From positions 62,001-126,000 of the forward strand of contig JAVKTQ010000003.1 in the NCBI GenBank assembly GCA_031460455.1: a DNA stretch of 64,000 bases, written 5' to 3'. Below, one piece after another: positions 8,868 through 16,989 of this stretch. The translations under genes were made by a program, and so were the position numbers. The stretch comes from Sporomusaceae bacterium (GTDB lineage Bacteria; Bacillota; Negativicutes; Sporomusales; UBA7701). The first letter of the stretch is position 1, and every line of letters begins with the position of its first letter. The notes below the pieces were generated by a model. The model was not told the DNA's origin, made no database searches, and saw only the letters and a program-made list of their open reading frames with translations.

Positions 8868-9815
8868 ATGTTCGAATATTTTGCCGACCTGGTCGTCTAC
8901 CAGTGGCTGGGGCTGGCGCCGGGAAATCCGTTTACGGCCGCGCTGCATTTCTTCGTCTACGATACGCCGAAGATTTTCGTGTTGCTGGCGGTGGCGATAT
9001 ATATCATCTCAATTATCCGCTCCTACTTCCCGCCGGAAAAAACGAAAAAATTCCTCAGCCGCCGGCATACATTCGTCGGCAACATCCTGGCGGCGCTGGT
9101 CGGCATTATGACGCCGTTCTGCTCGTGCTCGGCGGTGCCGCTGTTCATCGGCTTCATCGAGGCAGGCGTGCCGCTGGGCGTGACCTTCTCTTTCCTGATT
9201 TCGTCGCCGATGGTCAACGAAATCGCCCTGGTGATGCTGCTGGGGCTGTTCGGCTGGAAGGTGGCGCTGCTGTATACCGCGACGGGGGTGGTTATCGCCA
9301 TTATCGCCGGCTATGTCATCGGCAAGCTCGGCTTGGAGAATCAGGTCGAGGAGTATGTCTACCAGATCAAGAGCGGCGAGATCGAGGTGTATGAGCCGAC
9401 GTTCGCCGAACGCTGCCAGGCGGCCAAAGATTTCACGCTCGATCTGTTGAAAAAGATCGGCCCGTATATCGTCGTAGCCCTGGCGATCGGCGGTTTTATC
9501 CATGGCTACGTTCCGGACGAATTTCTGGTTGAATACGCCGGCCGCGGCAATCCGCTGGCAGTTCCGCTCGTGGTGTTGCTCGGCGTGCCGCTCTACAACA
9601 GTGCTTCGGGCATGGTGCCGATTATTTACGCTCTGATCGAGAAGGGCCTGCCGCTGGGCACGTCGCTGGCGTTCATGATGGCGGTCAGTGCGATAAGCTT
9701 TCCTGAGATGATAATCCTCCGCCGGGTGCTCAAACCGAAGCTTATCGGCATCTTCGCCGGCATTCTCGCCGTCGCCATCATTTTTACCGGCTATCTTTTC
9801 AATATGGTCGTATGA
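8868..9815 (+). CDS. ArsP/YraQ-family permease, probable organoarsenical exporter
   Basis: Integral membrane permease of 315 residues with about eight to ten hydrophobic segments. The family motif GIMTPFCSCSAVPLFIG near residue 80 holds the conserved Cys pair, and FLISSPMVNEIALVML follows it. Members called ArsP expel trivalent methylated or aromatic arsenicals. Other YraQ proteins have no known substrate. The flanking genes, a Cys-rich MarR regulator and an ArsM-type methyltransferase, favour export of the methylated product. The second half repeats the pattern (PLYNSASGMVPI, AVSAISFPEMIIL). Expression is tied to the 8326-8354 promoter. Confidence 0.82.
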   Translation: MFEYFADLVVYQWLGLAPGNPFTAALHFFVYDTPKIFVLLAVAIYIISIIRSYFPPEKTKKFLSRRHTFVGNILAALVGIMTPFCSCSAVPLFIGFIEAGVPLGVTFSFLISSPMVNEIALVMLLGLFGWKVALLYTATGVVIAIIAGYVIGKLGLENQVEEYVYQIKSGEIEVYEPTFAERCQAAKDFTLDLLKKIGPYIVVALAIGGFIHGYVPDEFLVEYAGRGNPLAVPLVVLLGVPLYNSASGMVPIIYALIEKGLPLGTSLAFMMAVSAISFPEMIILRRVLKPKLIGIFAGILAVAIIFTGYLFNMVV

Positions 9816-9831
9816 CAGGGAGGAAAGAAAT

Positions 9832-9870
9832 ATGAAGATCGCAGGCTGGCTGTCGGGAGGTAAATCATGA
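9832..9870 (+). CDS. Possible 12-residue ORF coupled to arsM
   Basis: ATG at 9832 opens a 12-codon frame ([12 protein letters not shown]) whose TGA overlaps the ATG of the next gene as ATGA. GGGAGG at 9819-9824 stands 7 nt before it, and its own GGGAGG serves the downstream start. It could be a translational coupler, the decayed start of a lost gene, or chance. No homologue is recognised. Confidence 0.3.
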   Translation: MKIAGWLSGGKS

Positions 9871-11120
9871 GCGAGGATATTCGCGAACAGGTCCGCAAGA
9901 AATACGCTGAGGCTATTACGTCAAAATCCGGTTGCTGCGGCTCTGCGGGTTGCTGCGGCGACAGCAGGGACGCCACCCGGGCGATAACGGGCAACCTTTA
10001 TCAGGCAACAGATATCGAGGGCCTGCCGGAAAACCTGCTCGCCACCTCGCTGGGCTGCGGCAACCCCACGGCTCTGGGTAGCCTTTATGCGGGCGAGACC
10101 GTCCTCGATCTCGGCAGCGGCGCCGGACTTGACGTGCTGCTGTCTGCCAAGCGGGTGGGGCCGGCCGGCAAGGCGTACGGGCTGGACATGACGGATGAGA
10201 TGCTGGCGGAGGCCAATGCCAACAAGGCTAAGTCAGGACTAACCAACGCGGAGTTTTTGAAAGGGCATATAGAGGATATTCCCCTGCCGGAGGCCGCGGT
10301 GGATGTGGTTATTTCCAATTGCGTCATCAACCTGTCGGCCGATAAGGACAGGGTTTTCCGCGAAATATTCCGCGTCCTGAGGCCGGGCGGCCGGGTAGCC
10401 GTATCCGATATTGTCACGACAAGGCCGCTGCCGGAGGGGGTCCGCAAAAATCTGTTGGCCTGGTCGGGATGTATCGCCGGAGCGCTGACCGATGACGAGT
10501 ATACCGGCAAGCTGAAGGAGGCTGGCTTCGGCGATGTCGAGGTTGTGGTTACGAGGGTTTACGATCTGACGAGCCCGGCAGCCGGCAAACTTGTGCCAGG
10601 GGCGTCGGCCGCGGAGCTTGAAGATTATAACGGCAGTTTGGTCAGCGCTTTCATCCGGGCGAAGAAGCCGGCCAACCGCCTTGCGGCAGGCAAGGATTAT
10701 ACGATCCGTCCGGCACGGCCGGAAGATGTGCCGGTAATTGAGGAATTGCTGGCGTCCTCCGGCCTGACGGCGGTGGCGATCGCCGCCGGCCGGGAGCGGT
10801 TCCTGGTGGCCGACCGGGGCGGCGTGGCAGGCGTCGTCGGCAGCGAGTACGCGCCCGGCGCCGTCCTGGTGCGGTCGCTGGCGGTTGCGCCCGCTGCGCG
10901 CAAGGCGGGCATAGCCGGGGCGCTGATGGACGCGGCTCTCGCGCGGGCGGAGGCGACCGGCAGCGCGGCGGCCTACTTGTTCACCAACACGGCGGCCGGT
11001 TACTTCGCCGGGCGCGGCTTTGCGGTTGTCGAGCGGGCGGAGGTTCCGCAGGCGTTTCTGGATAATCCCGCGGTCAGCACGTGCTGTTCGTCGTGTGTCG
11101 CGATGAAACTGGCATTATAG
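9867..11120 (+). CDS. Fused arsenite methyltransferase (ArsM) and ArsN2-type acetyltransferase
   Basis: Two-domain protein of 417 residues. Residues 1-268 are a SAM-dependent methyltransferase of the ArsM type: DLGSGAGLD binds SAM, and Cys64 in SLGCGNP, Cys152 in SNCVINLS and Cys202 in SGCIAGAL match the conserved arsenic-binding Cys positions. An additional CCGSAGCC stretch (23-30) could pass As(III) to the site. Residues 278-417 are a GNAT domain with [14 protein letters not shown] for acetyl-CoA and an ending with TCCSSC (405-410), like the ArsN2 family of arsenic operons. ArsM methylates As(III); the chemistry of ArsN2 is uncertain, although the related ArsN1 acetylates arsinothricin. The fusion is read through without frameshift. 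Confidence 0.85.
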   Translation: MSEDIREQVRKKYAEAITSKSGCCGSAGCCGDSRDATRAITGNLYQATDIEGLPENLLATSLGCGNPTALGSLYAGETVLDLGSGAGLDVLLSAKRVGPAGKAYGLDMTDEMLAEANANKAKSGLTNAEFLKGHIEDIPLPEAAVDVVISNCVINLSADKDRVFREIFRVLRPGGRVAVSDIVTTRPLPEGVRKNLLAWSGCIAGALTDDEYTGKLKEAGFGDVEVVVTRVYDLTSPAAGKLVPGASAAELEDYNGSLVSAFIRAKKPANRLAAGKDYTIRPARPEDVPVIEELLASSGLTAVAIAAGRERFLVADRGGVAGVVGSEYAPGAVLVRSLAVAPAARKAGIAGALMDAALARAEATGSAAAYLFTNTAAGYFAGRGFAVVERAEVPQAFLDNPAVSTCCSSCVAMKLAL

Positions 11121-11131
11121 GAGGGGTAAAG

Positions 11132-11800
11132 ATGTTGGCGGAGAAGATCCGTGATTATGCGCTGGCACGCGGGGCAAACCTGGTGGGGTTTGCCGCGGCG
11201 GCCGATTTTGCCGCGGCGCCGGAAGGTTTTAAGCCGCAGGATATAATGCCACAAGCTAAGGGGGTCGTCGTGCTGGCCAGGGCGCTGCCGAAAGGGGCGG
11301 TGGCTTCGGGCAACCAGGTGGTCTACACGGCCCACCACACCAGCAATGTCAAGCAGCTCGACGAGCTGGCCCGCGCCGTGGCCGTCTTCATCGAGGAACA
11401 GGGCTACACGGCGGTGCCGGTACCGGCCGACGATCCGTATTTCCACTGGGAGGAAGACCGCAAACACGGCATGGGAATTTTATCTCACCGGCACGCCGCG
11501 CAGCTTGCCGGTCTGGGGGTCATCGGCAAGAATGCCTTGCTGATTACGCCGAAATACGGCAACAGGGTGGAGTTGGTATCGATTCTGACGGATATGACTT
11601 TCGCGTCGCCGCCTGCGGCCGCGGCCTTGTGTCCGGACGGATGCAGACTTTGTCTGGAGGCGTGCCCGGTGGGGGCTCTGGACGGAAGCCGTTCGGTGGA
11701 GCAGATAAAATGCCGGACTAACCTGGCGGTTAAATCTCCCCGCGGCCACAACCTTGTCAAATGCTGGCAGTGCCGGGCCGTCTGCCCCGAAAACGGTTAG
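11132..11800 (+). CDS. QueG-like double [4Fe-4S] protein
   Basis: Protein of 222 residues with the epoxyqueuosine reductase-like fold and two 4Fe-4S motifs, CPDGCRLCLEACP near residue 170 and CRTNLAVKS...CWQCRAVCP near the C-terminus. It is shorter than QueG (about 350 residues) and lacks the HEAT-like tail, so queuosine synthesis is unlikely. Short relatives are common in anaerobes and have no fixed role; an electron donor is plausible. The ATG at 11132 follows AGGAGGGG. It is the last gene before the terminator of the arsenic operon. A link to arsenic reduction is guesswork. Confidence 0.75.
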   Translation: MLAEKIRDYALARGANLVGFAAAADFAAAPEGFKPQDIMPQAKGVVVLARALPKGAVASGNQVVYTAHHTSNVKQLDELARAVAVFIEEQGYTAVPVPADDPYFHWEEDRKHGMGILSHRHAAQLAGLGVIGKNALLITPKYGNRVELVSILTDMTFASPPAAAALCPDGCRLCLEACPVGALDGSRSVEQIKCRTNLAVKSPRGHNLVKCWQCRAVCPENG

Positions 11801-11810
11801 CAAGATAAGA

Positions 11811-11847
11811 ACCCACTTCTGCCGCGAGGCAAGCAAGTGGGTTTTTG
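11811..11847 (+). terminator. Rho-independent terminator of the arsenic operon
   Basis: ACCCACTT (11811-11818) pairs with AAGTGGGT (11835-11842), followed by TTTTG, 11 nt after the last stop codon. Confidence 0.85.
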
Positions 11848-11918
11848 TCTAGGGATTATTTGCGGGTGGTATGGCGGTCGGCGGAGGCGGAGAGCCGCAC
11901 GTGATGTTGGCGGCTGAA

Positions 11919-12275
11919 TCAGTCGTTGTTGTCGGGCGGTGACATGCGGACAGGGATGTCCTGCATATCAGGACGGTTTTTCTCCATCCAGATGGCGAAG
12001 GCGACGTTCCAGAGCGCCGCTCTCAGATGCGGCTCGTCTTTCATTCCCCGCATGTAGCAGGATAGATGCCTGATGGCGCTGTCGATCAGCGAGTGCATGG
12101 GAATGCCTTTCTCGCAGTTTCGCTCGCCGTATTTTTTTGCGCCTTGTTCGCAGTGAATCGCCAGTTCGTGGATCGCGTCCCAGGGAATCAAGTCGTATCG
12201 CCCTTTCCCTTCGTGGTAATCTCTTACAGCCCCAGTGTCGAACTTTGTCCTGTTGCCGCTGTCTTTGATGTCCAT
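11919..12275 (-). CDS. DUF5664-type (dATP/dGTP diphosphohydrolase N-terminal-like) phage-associated protein
   Basis: Protein of 118 residues that opens with FDTGAVRDYHEGKGRYDLIPWDAIHELA and continues with GAKKYGERNCEKGIP and DSAIRHLSCYMRG. These are hallmarks of DUF5664, a family found mainly in phages and prophages and related to nucleotide pyrophosphohydrolases. No other phage gene is nearby, so it is a lone cargo or a domesticated gene. The ATG at 12275 has only GGTGG very close before it. A perfect AAGGAGG stands 8 nt before an in-frame CTG at 12329, which would add 18 residues including CRIC. That non-standard start deserves attention. Confidence 0.75.
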   Translation of the reverse strand: MDIKDSGNRTKFDTGAVRDYHEGKGRYDLIPWDAIHELAIHCEQGAKKYGERNCEKGIPMHSLIDSAIRHLSCYMRGMKDEPHLRAALWNVAFAIWMEKNRPDMQDIPVRMSPPDNND

Positions 12276-12439
12276 TTTCCACCGTCCACTGAAGTATTCC
12301 TGATGTTCATCACATATTCTGCAATTCAGGCCGTTTTCCTCCTTGAACAGACATTAAAGTGGGCGGGGCGAGGCGGATTATGAAATGGATTTGAAAATAA
12401 AGGGAACGGCACCGGGTTGGCGCTTTAAAGGGGTGAGGA

Positions 12440-12472
12440 TAAAAAAAGCTGGCCGTCAGTCTGAAGGCCAGC
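12440..12472 (-). terminator. Rho-independent terminator of the res-nrf operon
   Basis: On the minus strand GCTGGCC and GGCCAGC form a 7-bp stem followed by seven T, about 65 nt past the nrfA stop. Confidence 0.8.
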
Positions 12473-12498
12473 GCCAAGGGGCGGTGTTTTTTCAGGCC

Positions 12499-12532
12499 GG
12501 GACGCCGGGATGATGCCCGGCGTCCCGTTTTT
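12499..12532 (+). terminator. Perfect 11-bp hairpin with plus-strand T-run
   Basis: GGGACGCCGGG (12499-12509) and CCCGGCGTCCC (12516-12526) flank a 6-nt loop, with GTTTTT after it on the plus strand. It lies 6 nt past the nrfA stop, so on the minus strand it is the first hairpin met by the nrfA message and may protect its 3' end. No plus-strand gene precedes it. Confidence 0.6.
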
Positions 12533-12537
12533 GGCAT

Positions 12538-13824
12538 TTATAGCAGGTTTCGGCCCGCCGCCTGGTTGGCGGCCTGGATGGCCTGCCAGGCCAGGTCCGA
12601 GGCCTGGCCGAGGGTCTGAAGCTCCTGGACGGAGTTGTGGAAGCCCATGGAGTTGGCGGCTGCTACGTAGTCCCAGTACCACTGGGCTTTGCGGACGTGT
12701 TCGCGGGCCTGGGCGAGCAGGGCGGGGTCGGCGCCCTGTGTGTCGGCGGCTTTCCTGATGATTTCATGGGCCTGGGCGATTTTCTGACCGGCGGCGTGCT
12801 GCATCTGGAAGACGGCGTCCTGTCTGGTCTTGACCTGGTCGAGCGCCCAGGCCTCGCTCTGGCCGCGATGGCAGGTTAGGCAGGATTCCTTGATATAGTG
12901 CAGCGGGCTGGTCATATGGTGGGAGGTGTATTTCTGGCCCCCCTGGAGGACGTACGGCATGTGGCAGTCGGCGCAGGAGACGCCGGATTTGCCGTGGGCG
13001 CCGTTTTTCCATTCCTCGAAATCAGGATGCTGACCTTTGAGGATGGGGGCGCCGGAGACGGCGTGGACCCAGTCTTTCTCGAACCCGTTGGGTTTGGTGG
13101 CGTAGTATTCGTACATGGCCTGCGGGGTGAAGCCTTTGTCCCACGGGAAGACGAGGCGGTTGGTGCCGGGCTCGAAGTAGTATTCGGCGTGGCACTGGCC
13201 GCATACATAGGAGCGCATTTCTTCGCGCGTGGCTTTTGTCAGGTCTGTGCCCAGGCGGGCCATGGCTTCCTTGAAGGCGGGGTTGACGACCCTGAGGTTC
13301 ATGTTTTCCGGGTCGTGGCAGCTGGCGCAGCTGACCGGGTGTTTGGCCTGTTCGATGAGGGGCAGCAGGGGCGTGCGGGTGTAGTTCCACCCCTGTTCGG
13401 CGAACAGTTTTTCGATGTAAGGGGTCTTGCAGGTTATGCAGGTGCCCACCGTCTGGGCGTTGACCCGTTTGGATTCCTGCTGGTCGATGAGGGCGTATAC
13501 GTGGCCGCGGTCTTCCTTGTAGTCGATGCTGAAGCCGTAGCCGGCAAAGTTGATTTTCAGCTCAGGCTGCATATCCCATTTCTGGACAAGGACGCTGCCG
13601 CCGTAGCCGGTGGGGGAGGGCTTCATTTCCTTGTTTTTCTGGTAGCTGGCGTACTCCAGCGGGTAGGATTTTCCCCAGACGGCCGGGTCGTATTCCCCTT
13701 TTGCGATGGCGGCGGTTTTTATGGTGGCCGCCGGCTGGACGCCCCAGACGCGGACGATGACGACGCCGAAGAAGCATAACAGCAGGATGGCTGTCGCGAC
13801 GAGGATTTTCTGACCGTTATTCAA
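12538..13824 (-). CDS. nrfA: Ammonia-forming cytochrome c nitrite reductase (pentahaem c552)
   Basis: Periplasmic enzyme that reduces nitrite to ammonium with six electrons. The 428-residue protein has an N-terminal membrane segment or signal (residues 7-28) and five haem sites: the diagnostic CITCK at 129-133, where Lys ligates the catalytic haem, then CASCH 166, CGQCH 208, CADCH 284 and CLTCH 315. A TTG start at 13824 overlaps the 3' end of nrfH by 8 nt, with AAGGGGGG upstream, so the two are translationally coupled. It is the last gene of resB-resC-nrfH-nrfA. Confidence 0.97.
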   Translation of the reverse strand: MNNGQKILVATAILLLCFFGVVIVRVWGVQPAATIKTAAIAKGEYDPAVWGKSYPLEYASYQKNKEMKPSPTGYGGSVLVQKWDMQPELKINFAGYGFSIDYKEDRGHVYALIDQQESKRVNAQTVGTCITCKTPYIEKLFAEQGWNYTRTPLLPLIEQAKHPVSCASCHDPENMNLRVVNPAFKEAMARLGTDLTKATREEMRSYVCGQCHAEYYFEPGTNRLVFPWDKGFTPQAMYEYYATKPNGFEKDWVHAVSGAPILKGQHPDFEEWKNGAHGKSGVSCADCHMPYVLQGGQKYTSHHMTSPLHYIKESCLTCHRGQSEAWALDQVKTRQDAVFQMQHAAGQKIAQAHEIIRKAADTQGADPALLAQAREHVRKAQWYWDYVAAANSMGFHNSVQELQTLGQASDLAWQAIQAANQAAGRNLL

Positions 13825-14305
13825 GGGTGAGGCCCCCCTTCCCTAGTTTTTTGCCGAGGTTGAGTTCGTCGTGCACGAGGGAGCGGTGGCAGGCTGTGCA
13901 GCTGTTGCCGGCCGCCGCCATGGGGGTGTTCTCGATCGTGCTGGCATGGCAGCGTCGGCAGTTGTCGGCGAGGATGGTCTTGCCCTCCGCCGAGACGGTC
14001 AGCGGCTGGGGATAATCCTGGAGGGTTTCGTGATAGACGTGGCTGATGCCGCTCCGGGTTTTGGCCGACAGTTTGACGGCGAAGTTCTGCTGGGGCAGGT
14101 GGCAGTCGCCGCAGACGAACTGTTTGTGGGTGGACGCGGCGAAGGTGCCGTACACTTCGCGCATGGAGTGGCAGCTGCCGCAGAACTGGGGTTGGTCGAC
14201 GTAAGCGAGGCTGGCGCTCATCATCAGGGCTACGGCCAGCATGGCCACGGCTCCCGCGATGCCGTACTTCAGCGCTTTCCTGTCTGGCGCCGGTAAAGGC
14301 TGCAA
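13817..14305 (-). CDS. nrfH: Tetrahaem quinol dehydrogenase NrfH
   Basis: Membrane-anchored NapC/NirT-type cytochrome that takes electrons from menaquinol and feeds NrfA. The 162 residues include one transmembrane helix (about 14-35) and four haem motifs: CGSCHSM at 42-48, whose Met is the expected axial ligand of the quinol-proximal haem, CGDCH at 65, CRRCH at 116 and CTACH at 136. The TTG start at 14305 follows GGGGGAAGG. menA at 32246-33199 would supply the menaquinone. Confidence 0.95.
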   Translation of the reverse strand: MQPLPAPDRKALKYGIAGAVAMLAVALMMSASLAYVDQPQFCGSCHSMREVYGTFAASTHKQFVCGDCHLPQQNFAVKLSAKTRSGISHVYHETLQDYPQPLTVSAEGKTILADNCRRCHASTIENTPMAAAGNSCTACHRSLVHDELNLGKKLGKGGLTLE

Positions 14306-14345
14306 GACTTCCTTCCCCCTCTCGTTATAAATAGTGCGGCGTGAT

Positions 14346-15173
14346 TTATAGAGCGTAGCTATGGAGTCCCGGTAACAGTATATTTACACCGATGAAGGTG
14401 AAGACCACGACGAGGAAGCCGGCGATGGCCCAGTTGGCCGCGGTTTTGCCCTGCCAGGCGTATACGGCGCGGCCGTGAAGGTAGACGGCGTAGACCAGCC
14501 AGGTGATGAGCGACCAGGTTTCTTTCGGGTCCCACCGCCAGTAGGAACCCCAGGCGTACTCAGCCCATACTGCGCCGGTGATGATGAGCAGGGTGAGAAA
14601 GGGCATGGCCAGGAGGATAGCCCTGGTAAGCATTTCTTCCAGGGCGGGCAGTCCGGGTACGAGGGCGAGGAGGGCGGGATCGCCGCCGCCGGTTTGCAGG
14701 CGGGATCGCCAGCGGTAGAGCAGGGCGACGGCAAAGGAGAAGGTCAGGGCCCCGTAGGCGATGACGGCCGTGGCGACGTGGGCCAGCAGCCAGTTGCTCT
14801 TGAGGGCGGGCATGAGCGGCTTGGCGTCCTGGTAGAAGAGGACGAACACGCCGGTGAACAGGAAGGCCACCGGGAGGGCGAAAGCGCCCAGGGCCGCCTG
14901 GCCATGCCTAAGGTCGACCCAGAGATAGGCGGCGACGGTGACGGCCACCAAGACGATGCCGAATTCGTACATGTTGGCGAAAGGGGCATTGCCGGAGGCG
15001 AGCGTTCTGAGTATCGCCGCGGCTATGTTGGCGGCGAGGCCGGCGGCCGCGGCCAGACGGGCGAGGCGCGCCAGGGAGGGGCGCAGGAATACGAGGCGGC
15101 TTATGTAACAGATGGCGGCGAGAAAGTAGAGAAAAAATGCCGCGACGATGACCGGTATTTCGTAGTTGGGCAC
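14346..15173 (-). CDS. resC: System II cytochrome c maturation protein ResC/CcsA
   Basis: Haem exporter and haem-lyase half of cytochrome c system II. The 275-residue protein has about eight hydrophobic helices and the tryptophan-rich haem signature WGSYWRWDPKETWSLITW near residue 210. The GTG start at 15173 overlaps the TAG of resB by one base, giving tight coupling. Haems attached here serve the nine haem sites of NrfH and NrfA encoded downstream. Confidence 0.94.
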   Translation of the reverse strand: MPNYEIPVIVAAFFLYFLAAICYISRLVFLRPSLARLARLAAAAGLAANIAAAILRTLASGNAPFANMYEFGIVLVAVTVAAYLWVDLRHGQAALGAFALPVAFLFTGVFVLFYQDAKPLMPALKSNWLLAHVATAVIAYGALTFSFAVALLYRWRSRLQTGGGDPALLALVPGLPALEEMLTRAILLAMPFLTLLIITGAVWAEYAWGSYWRWDPKETWSLITWLVYAVYLHGRAVYAWQGKTAANWAIAGFLVVVFTFIGVNILLPGLHSYAL

Positions 15174-16504
15174 TACCTGGCCTCCTTGGGGTCTTGTTTA
15201 TTTTCAGCGGACGTGAGGGCGCCGCACAGCCGCGTGAGTTCTTCGGCCAAAAGCGGCGATTTTCCGAAGACGGCGATGGCTATGGCCGACTGATCGCCGG
15301 CGGGGGTTATTGCGGCGAACACAACGCGGCGGCGCGGGTAGAGGCTGAGGAAGAAGGCCGCGCTCATGACGGCGAAGCCCGCAAAAACCAGCGGCAGGCC
15401 GGGATCGTATTTAACGTCCATTCCCGAGGCCTGGGTGACGGCGCGGAAAATCAGCTCGGTCTGCGAGCCGGGGAAGGTGATCGGTTTGCCGAGCGGGAAG
15501 GCGTTCATGCCCAGAGGGCGGCCGCCGCTGTAGAGGGCGCATACTATGTGAGGGTTGAGCGGTTTGGCCGATTTGCTGACATGCGGCTGCCGGGGGTCGA
15601 AGTCGGGCAGGTATTTCAGCGGGATCACGGCGACGCCCTGTTGTTCGTCGAGGATGATCGGCATTTTTTCGCCGATGCGGACCGTCCCGGCAAGCTTACC
15701 CTCTATGCGCCGCTCCGCATCATAGAGGGTGGCGTAAGAGGCCTGGTAGAAGGAGATGCCCTGGAAGGACAGGGGGTGGTTGACCTTTACGTCCTGGTTG
15801 GCAAGCTCCGTTCCGTCCCTGACGACCGACAGGCTGCTTATCCAGTCGGATACCCGCCCGTCGGGGTAGAGTTCGGTGGTGAAGCTGCGCAGCCGTATTT
15901 CGAAGGGCTGGCCGACGCCGGGCTGGCTGCCGCCGCCGATGGTGACCGCTTCGCCCGGCGCGAGGGTGACGGCGTACCGGAAGCCGGCCAGGCTGCCGTA
16001 GAGGCCGCCGAGGGCGATGAGCAGTATCGAGGCGTGGACGAGGAAGGTGCCCCAGGGGGCCACGCGGCCTTTGCGGGCGTATATGCGGCCCTGGCCAAGG
16101 TCCCGGACGCGGAACCCTTCCCGGGTGAGGCTCTTTTTCAGTAGCGCGGCGGCTTCGGCGGGCGGCGCGGCGAGTGGGCATTCGCGCTGCCAGGCGATGG
16201 CGTCCGGCCAGGCCGGGGGGGCGAAGGTAGCGCGCCACAGGGCGGGCAGGCGGACGGCCGAACAGACGGCGATGTTGAGGCAGAGCAGCAGCAGCAGGGA
16301 GCTGAACCACCAGCTGTGGTAAAGGTCGCCCAGCCCGACGGTGTGGTAGAGGAAGCTTAGGACGGGACCGGCGGCGTGGATGTCGCGCTCCTGGGGGATG
16401 AGGGTGCCGGCTACGGCTAGGACGATGATGACCGCCAGCAGGGCAAGCCCCGTTTTCATGGTGGCGAAGGCTTGGACGGCGCGGCTCAAGGGGAAGTTGC
16501 TCAT
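15173..16504 (-). CDS. resB: System II cytochrome c maturation protein ResB
   Basis: Partner of ResC that presents apocytochrome and haem on the outer face of the membrane. The 443 residues show three N-terminal helices (LALLAVIIVLAVAGTLIPQERD, a second near 50-75 and one near 150-170), a large extracytoplasmic domain, and a final helix near 390. The ATG at 16504 follows GGAGACC. It is first in the minus-strand operon; the candidate CRP/FNR site lies about 120 nt upstream. Confidence 0.93.
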   Translation of the reverse strand: MSNFPLSRAVQAFATMKTGLALLAVIIVLAVAGTLIPQERDIHAAGPVLSFLYHTVGLGDLYHSWWFSSLLLLLCLNIAVCSAVRLPALWRATFAPPAWPDAIAWQRECPLAAPPAEAAALLKKSLTREGFRVRDLGQGRIYARKGRVAPWGTFLVHASILLIALGGLYGSLAGFRYAVTLAPGEAVTIGGGSQPGVGQPFEIRLRSFTTELYPDGRVSDWISSLSVVRDGTELANQDVKVNHPLSFQGISFYQASYATLYDAERRIEGKLAGTVRIGEKMPIILDEQQGVAVIPLKYLPDFDPRQPHVSKSAKPLNPHIVCALYSGGRPLGMNAFPLGKPITFPGSQTELIFRAVTQASGMDVKYDPGLPLVFAGFAVMSAAFFLSLYPRRRVVFAAITPAGDQSAIAIAVFGKSPLLAEELTRLCGALTSAENKQDPKEAR

Positions 16505-16623
16505 GCGGTCTCCTAATGCGGCATTGTTGGGAATATTCTAATTAATTGCTTCGACGTCCGGCGAATTATCCCTGCCGGCAGTCGCCCGCCGGGTATTCGC
16601 GGCGCCGGCGATGACAGGTTGGC

Positions 16624-16639
16624 TGTGATTAGCGTCACT
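16624..16639. promoter_or_regulatory. Candidate CRP/FNR-family binding site upstream of resB
   Basis: TGTGATTAGCGTCACT fits the CRP/FNR-superfamily pattern TGTGA-N6-TCACA with one mismatch. It lies 120 nt before resB in a gap of about 480 nt. A nitric-oxide or nitrite-responsive regulator of this family would make sense for nrf genes; the protein itself is not in the window. No convincing -10/-35 pair was found for resB. Confidence 0.5.
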
Positions 16640-16725
16640 GCGCTTTTGGGGCGGGTGCTATAGAATGAAAACAGAAAATATGATGCGGGCGATGGCGGAT
16701 GCCGTCGTATCGCGGGGGTGGCGTC

Positions 16726-16956
16726 ATGGGAGAGGATGGGAGAGGCTGCGGTGCAGGGAAGCGGGAAGCAGCCGAACTGGCCGAATATTGTTCCCGACTG
16801 GCTGGCGACAGATTGTGCCGCTGCGGCGGTAATCTGAAAGGACGCTATTGTCTGTGGTCTTATTACCCGCTCCCGCCGGGCGTGGCCGGTTTAGCCGTCT
16901 CCGGAAGCGATGGCGGCGGGGCAAAACGCATTCAGAGAGGACATGAGACTGTATAA
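16726..16956 (+). CDS. Doubtful small ORF in the resB-araC gap
   Basis: A 76-codon frame from ATG 16726 contains CRCGG and KGRYCLW, a possible Cys knuckle. TATAGAAT at about 16660 could be a -10 box. There is no strong ribosome binding site and no recognised family. The stretch 16505-16954 otherwise holds only the CRP/FNR-like site and a GC-rich inverted sequence near 16570-16610. Confidence 0.2.
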   Translation: MGEDGRGCGAGKREAAELAEYCSRLAGDRLCRCGGNLKGRYCLWSYYPLPPGVAGLAVSGSDGGGAKRIQRGHETV

Positions 16957-16989
16957 AAGAGTGCCCGGACGATGTCCGGGCACTCTTTT
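16955..16989. terminator. Bidirectional terminator at the araC 3' end
   Basis: A perfect 16-bp stem, AAAAGAGTGCCCGGAC and GTCCGGGCACTCTTTT, has a 3-nt loop and T-runs on both strands. The araC stop codon lies within its right arm. Confidence 0.9.
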
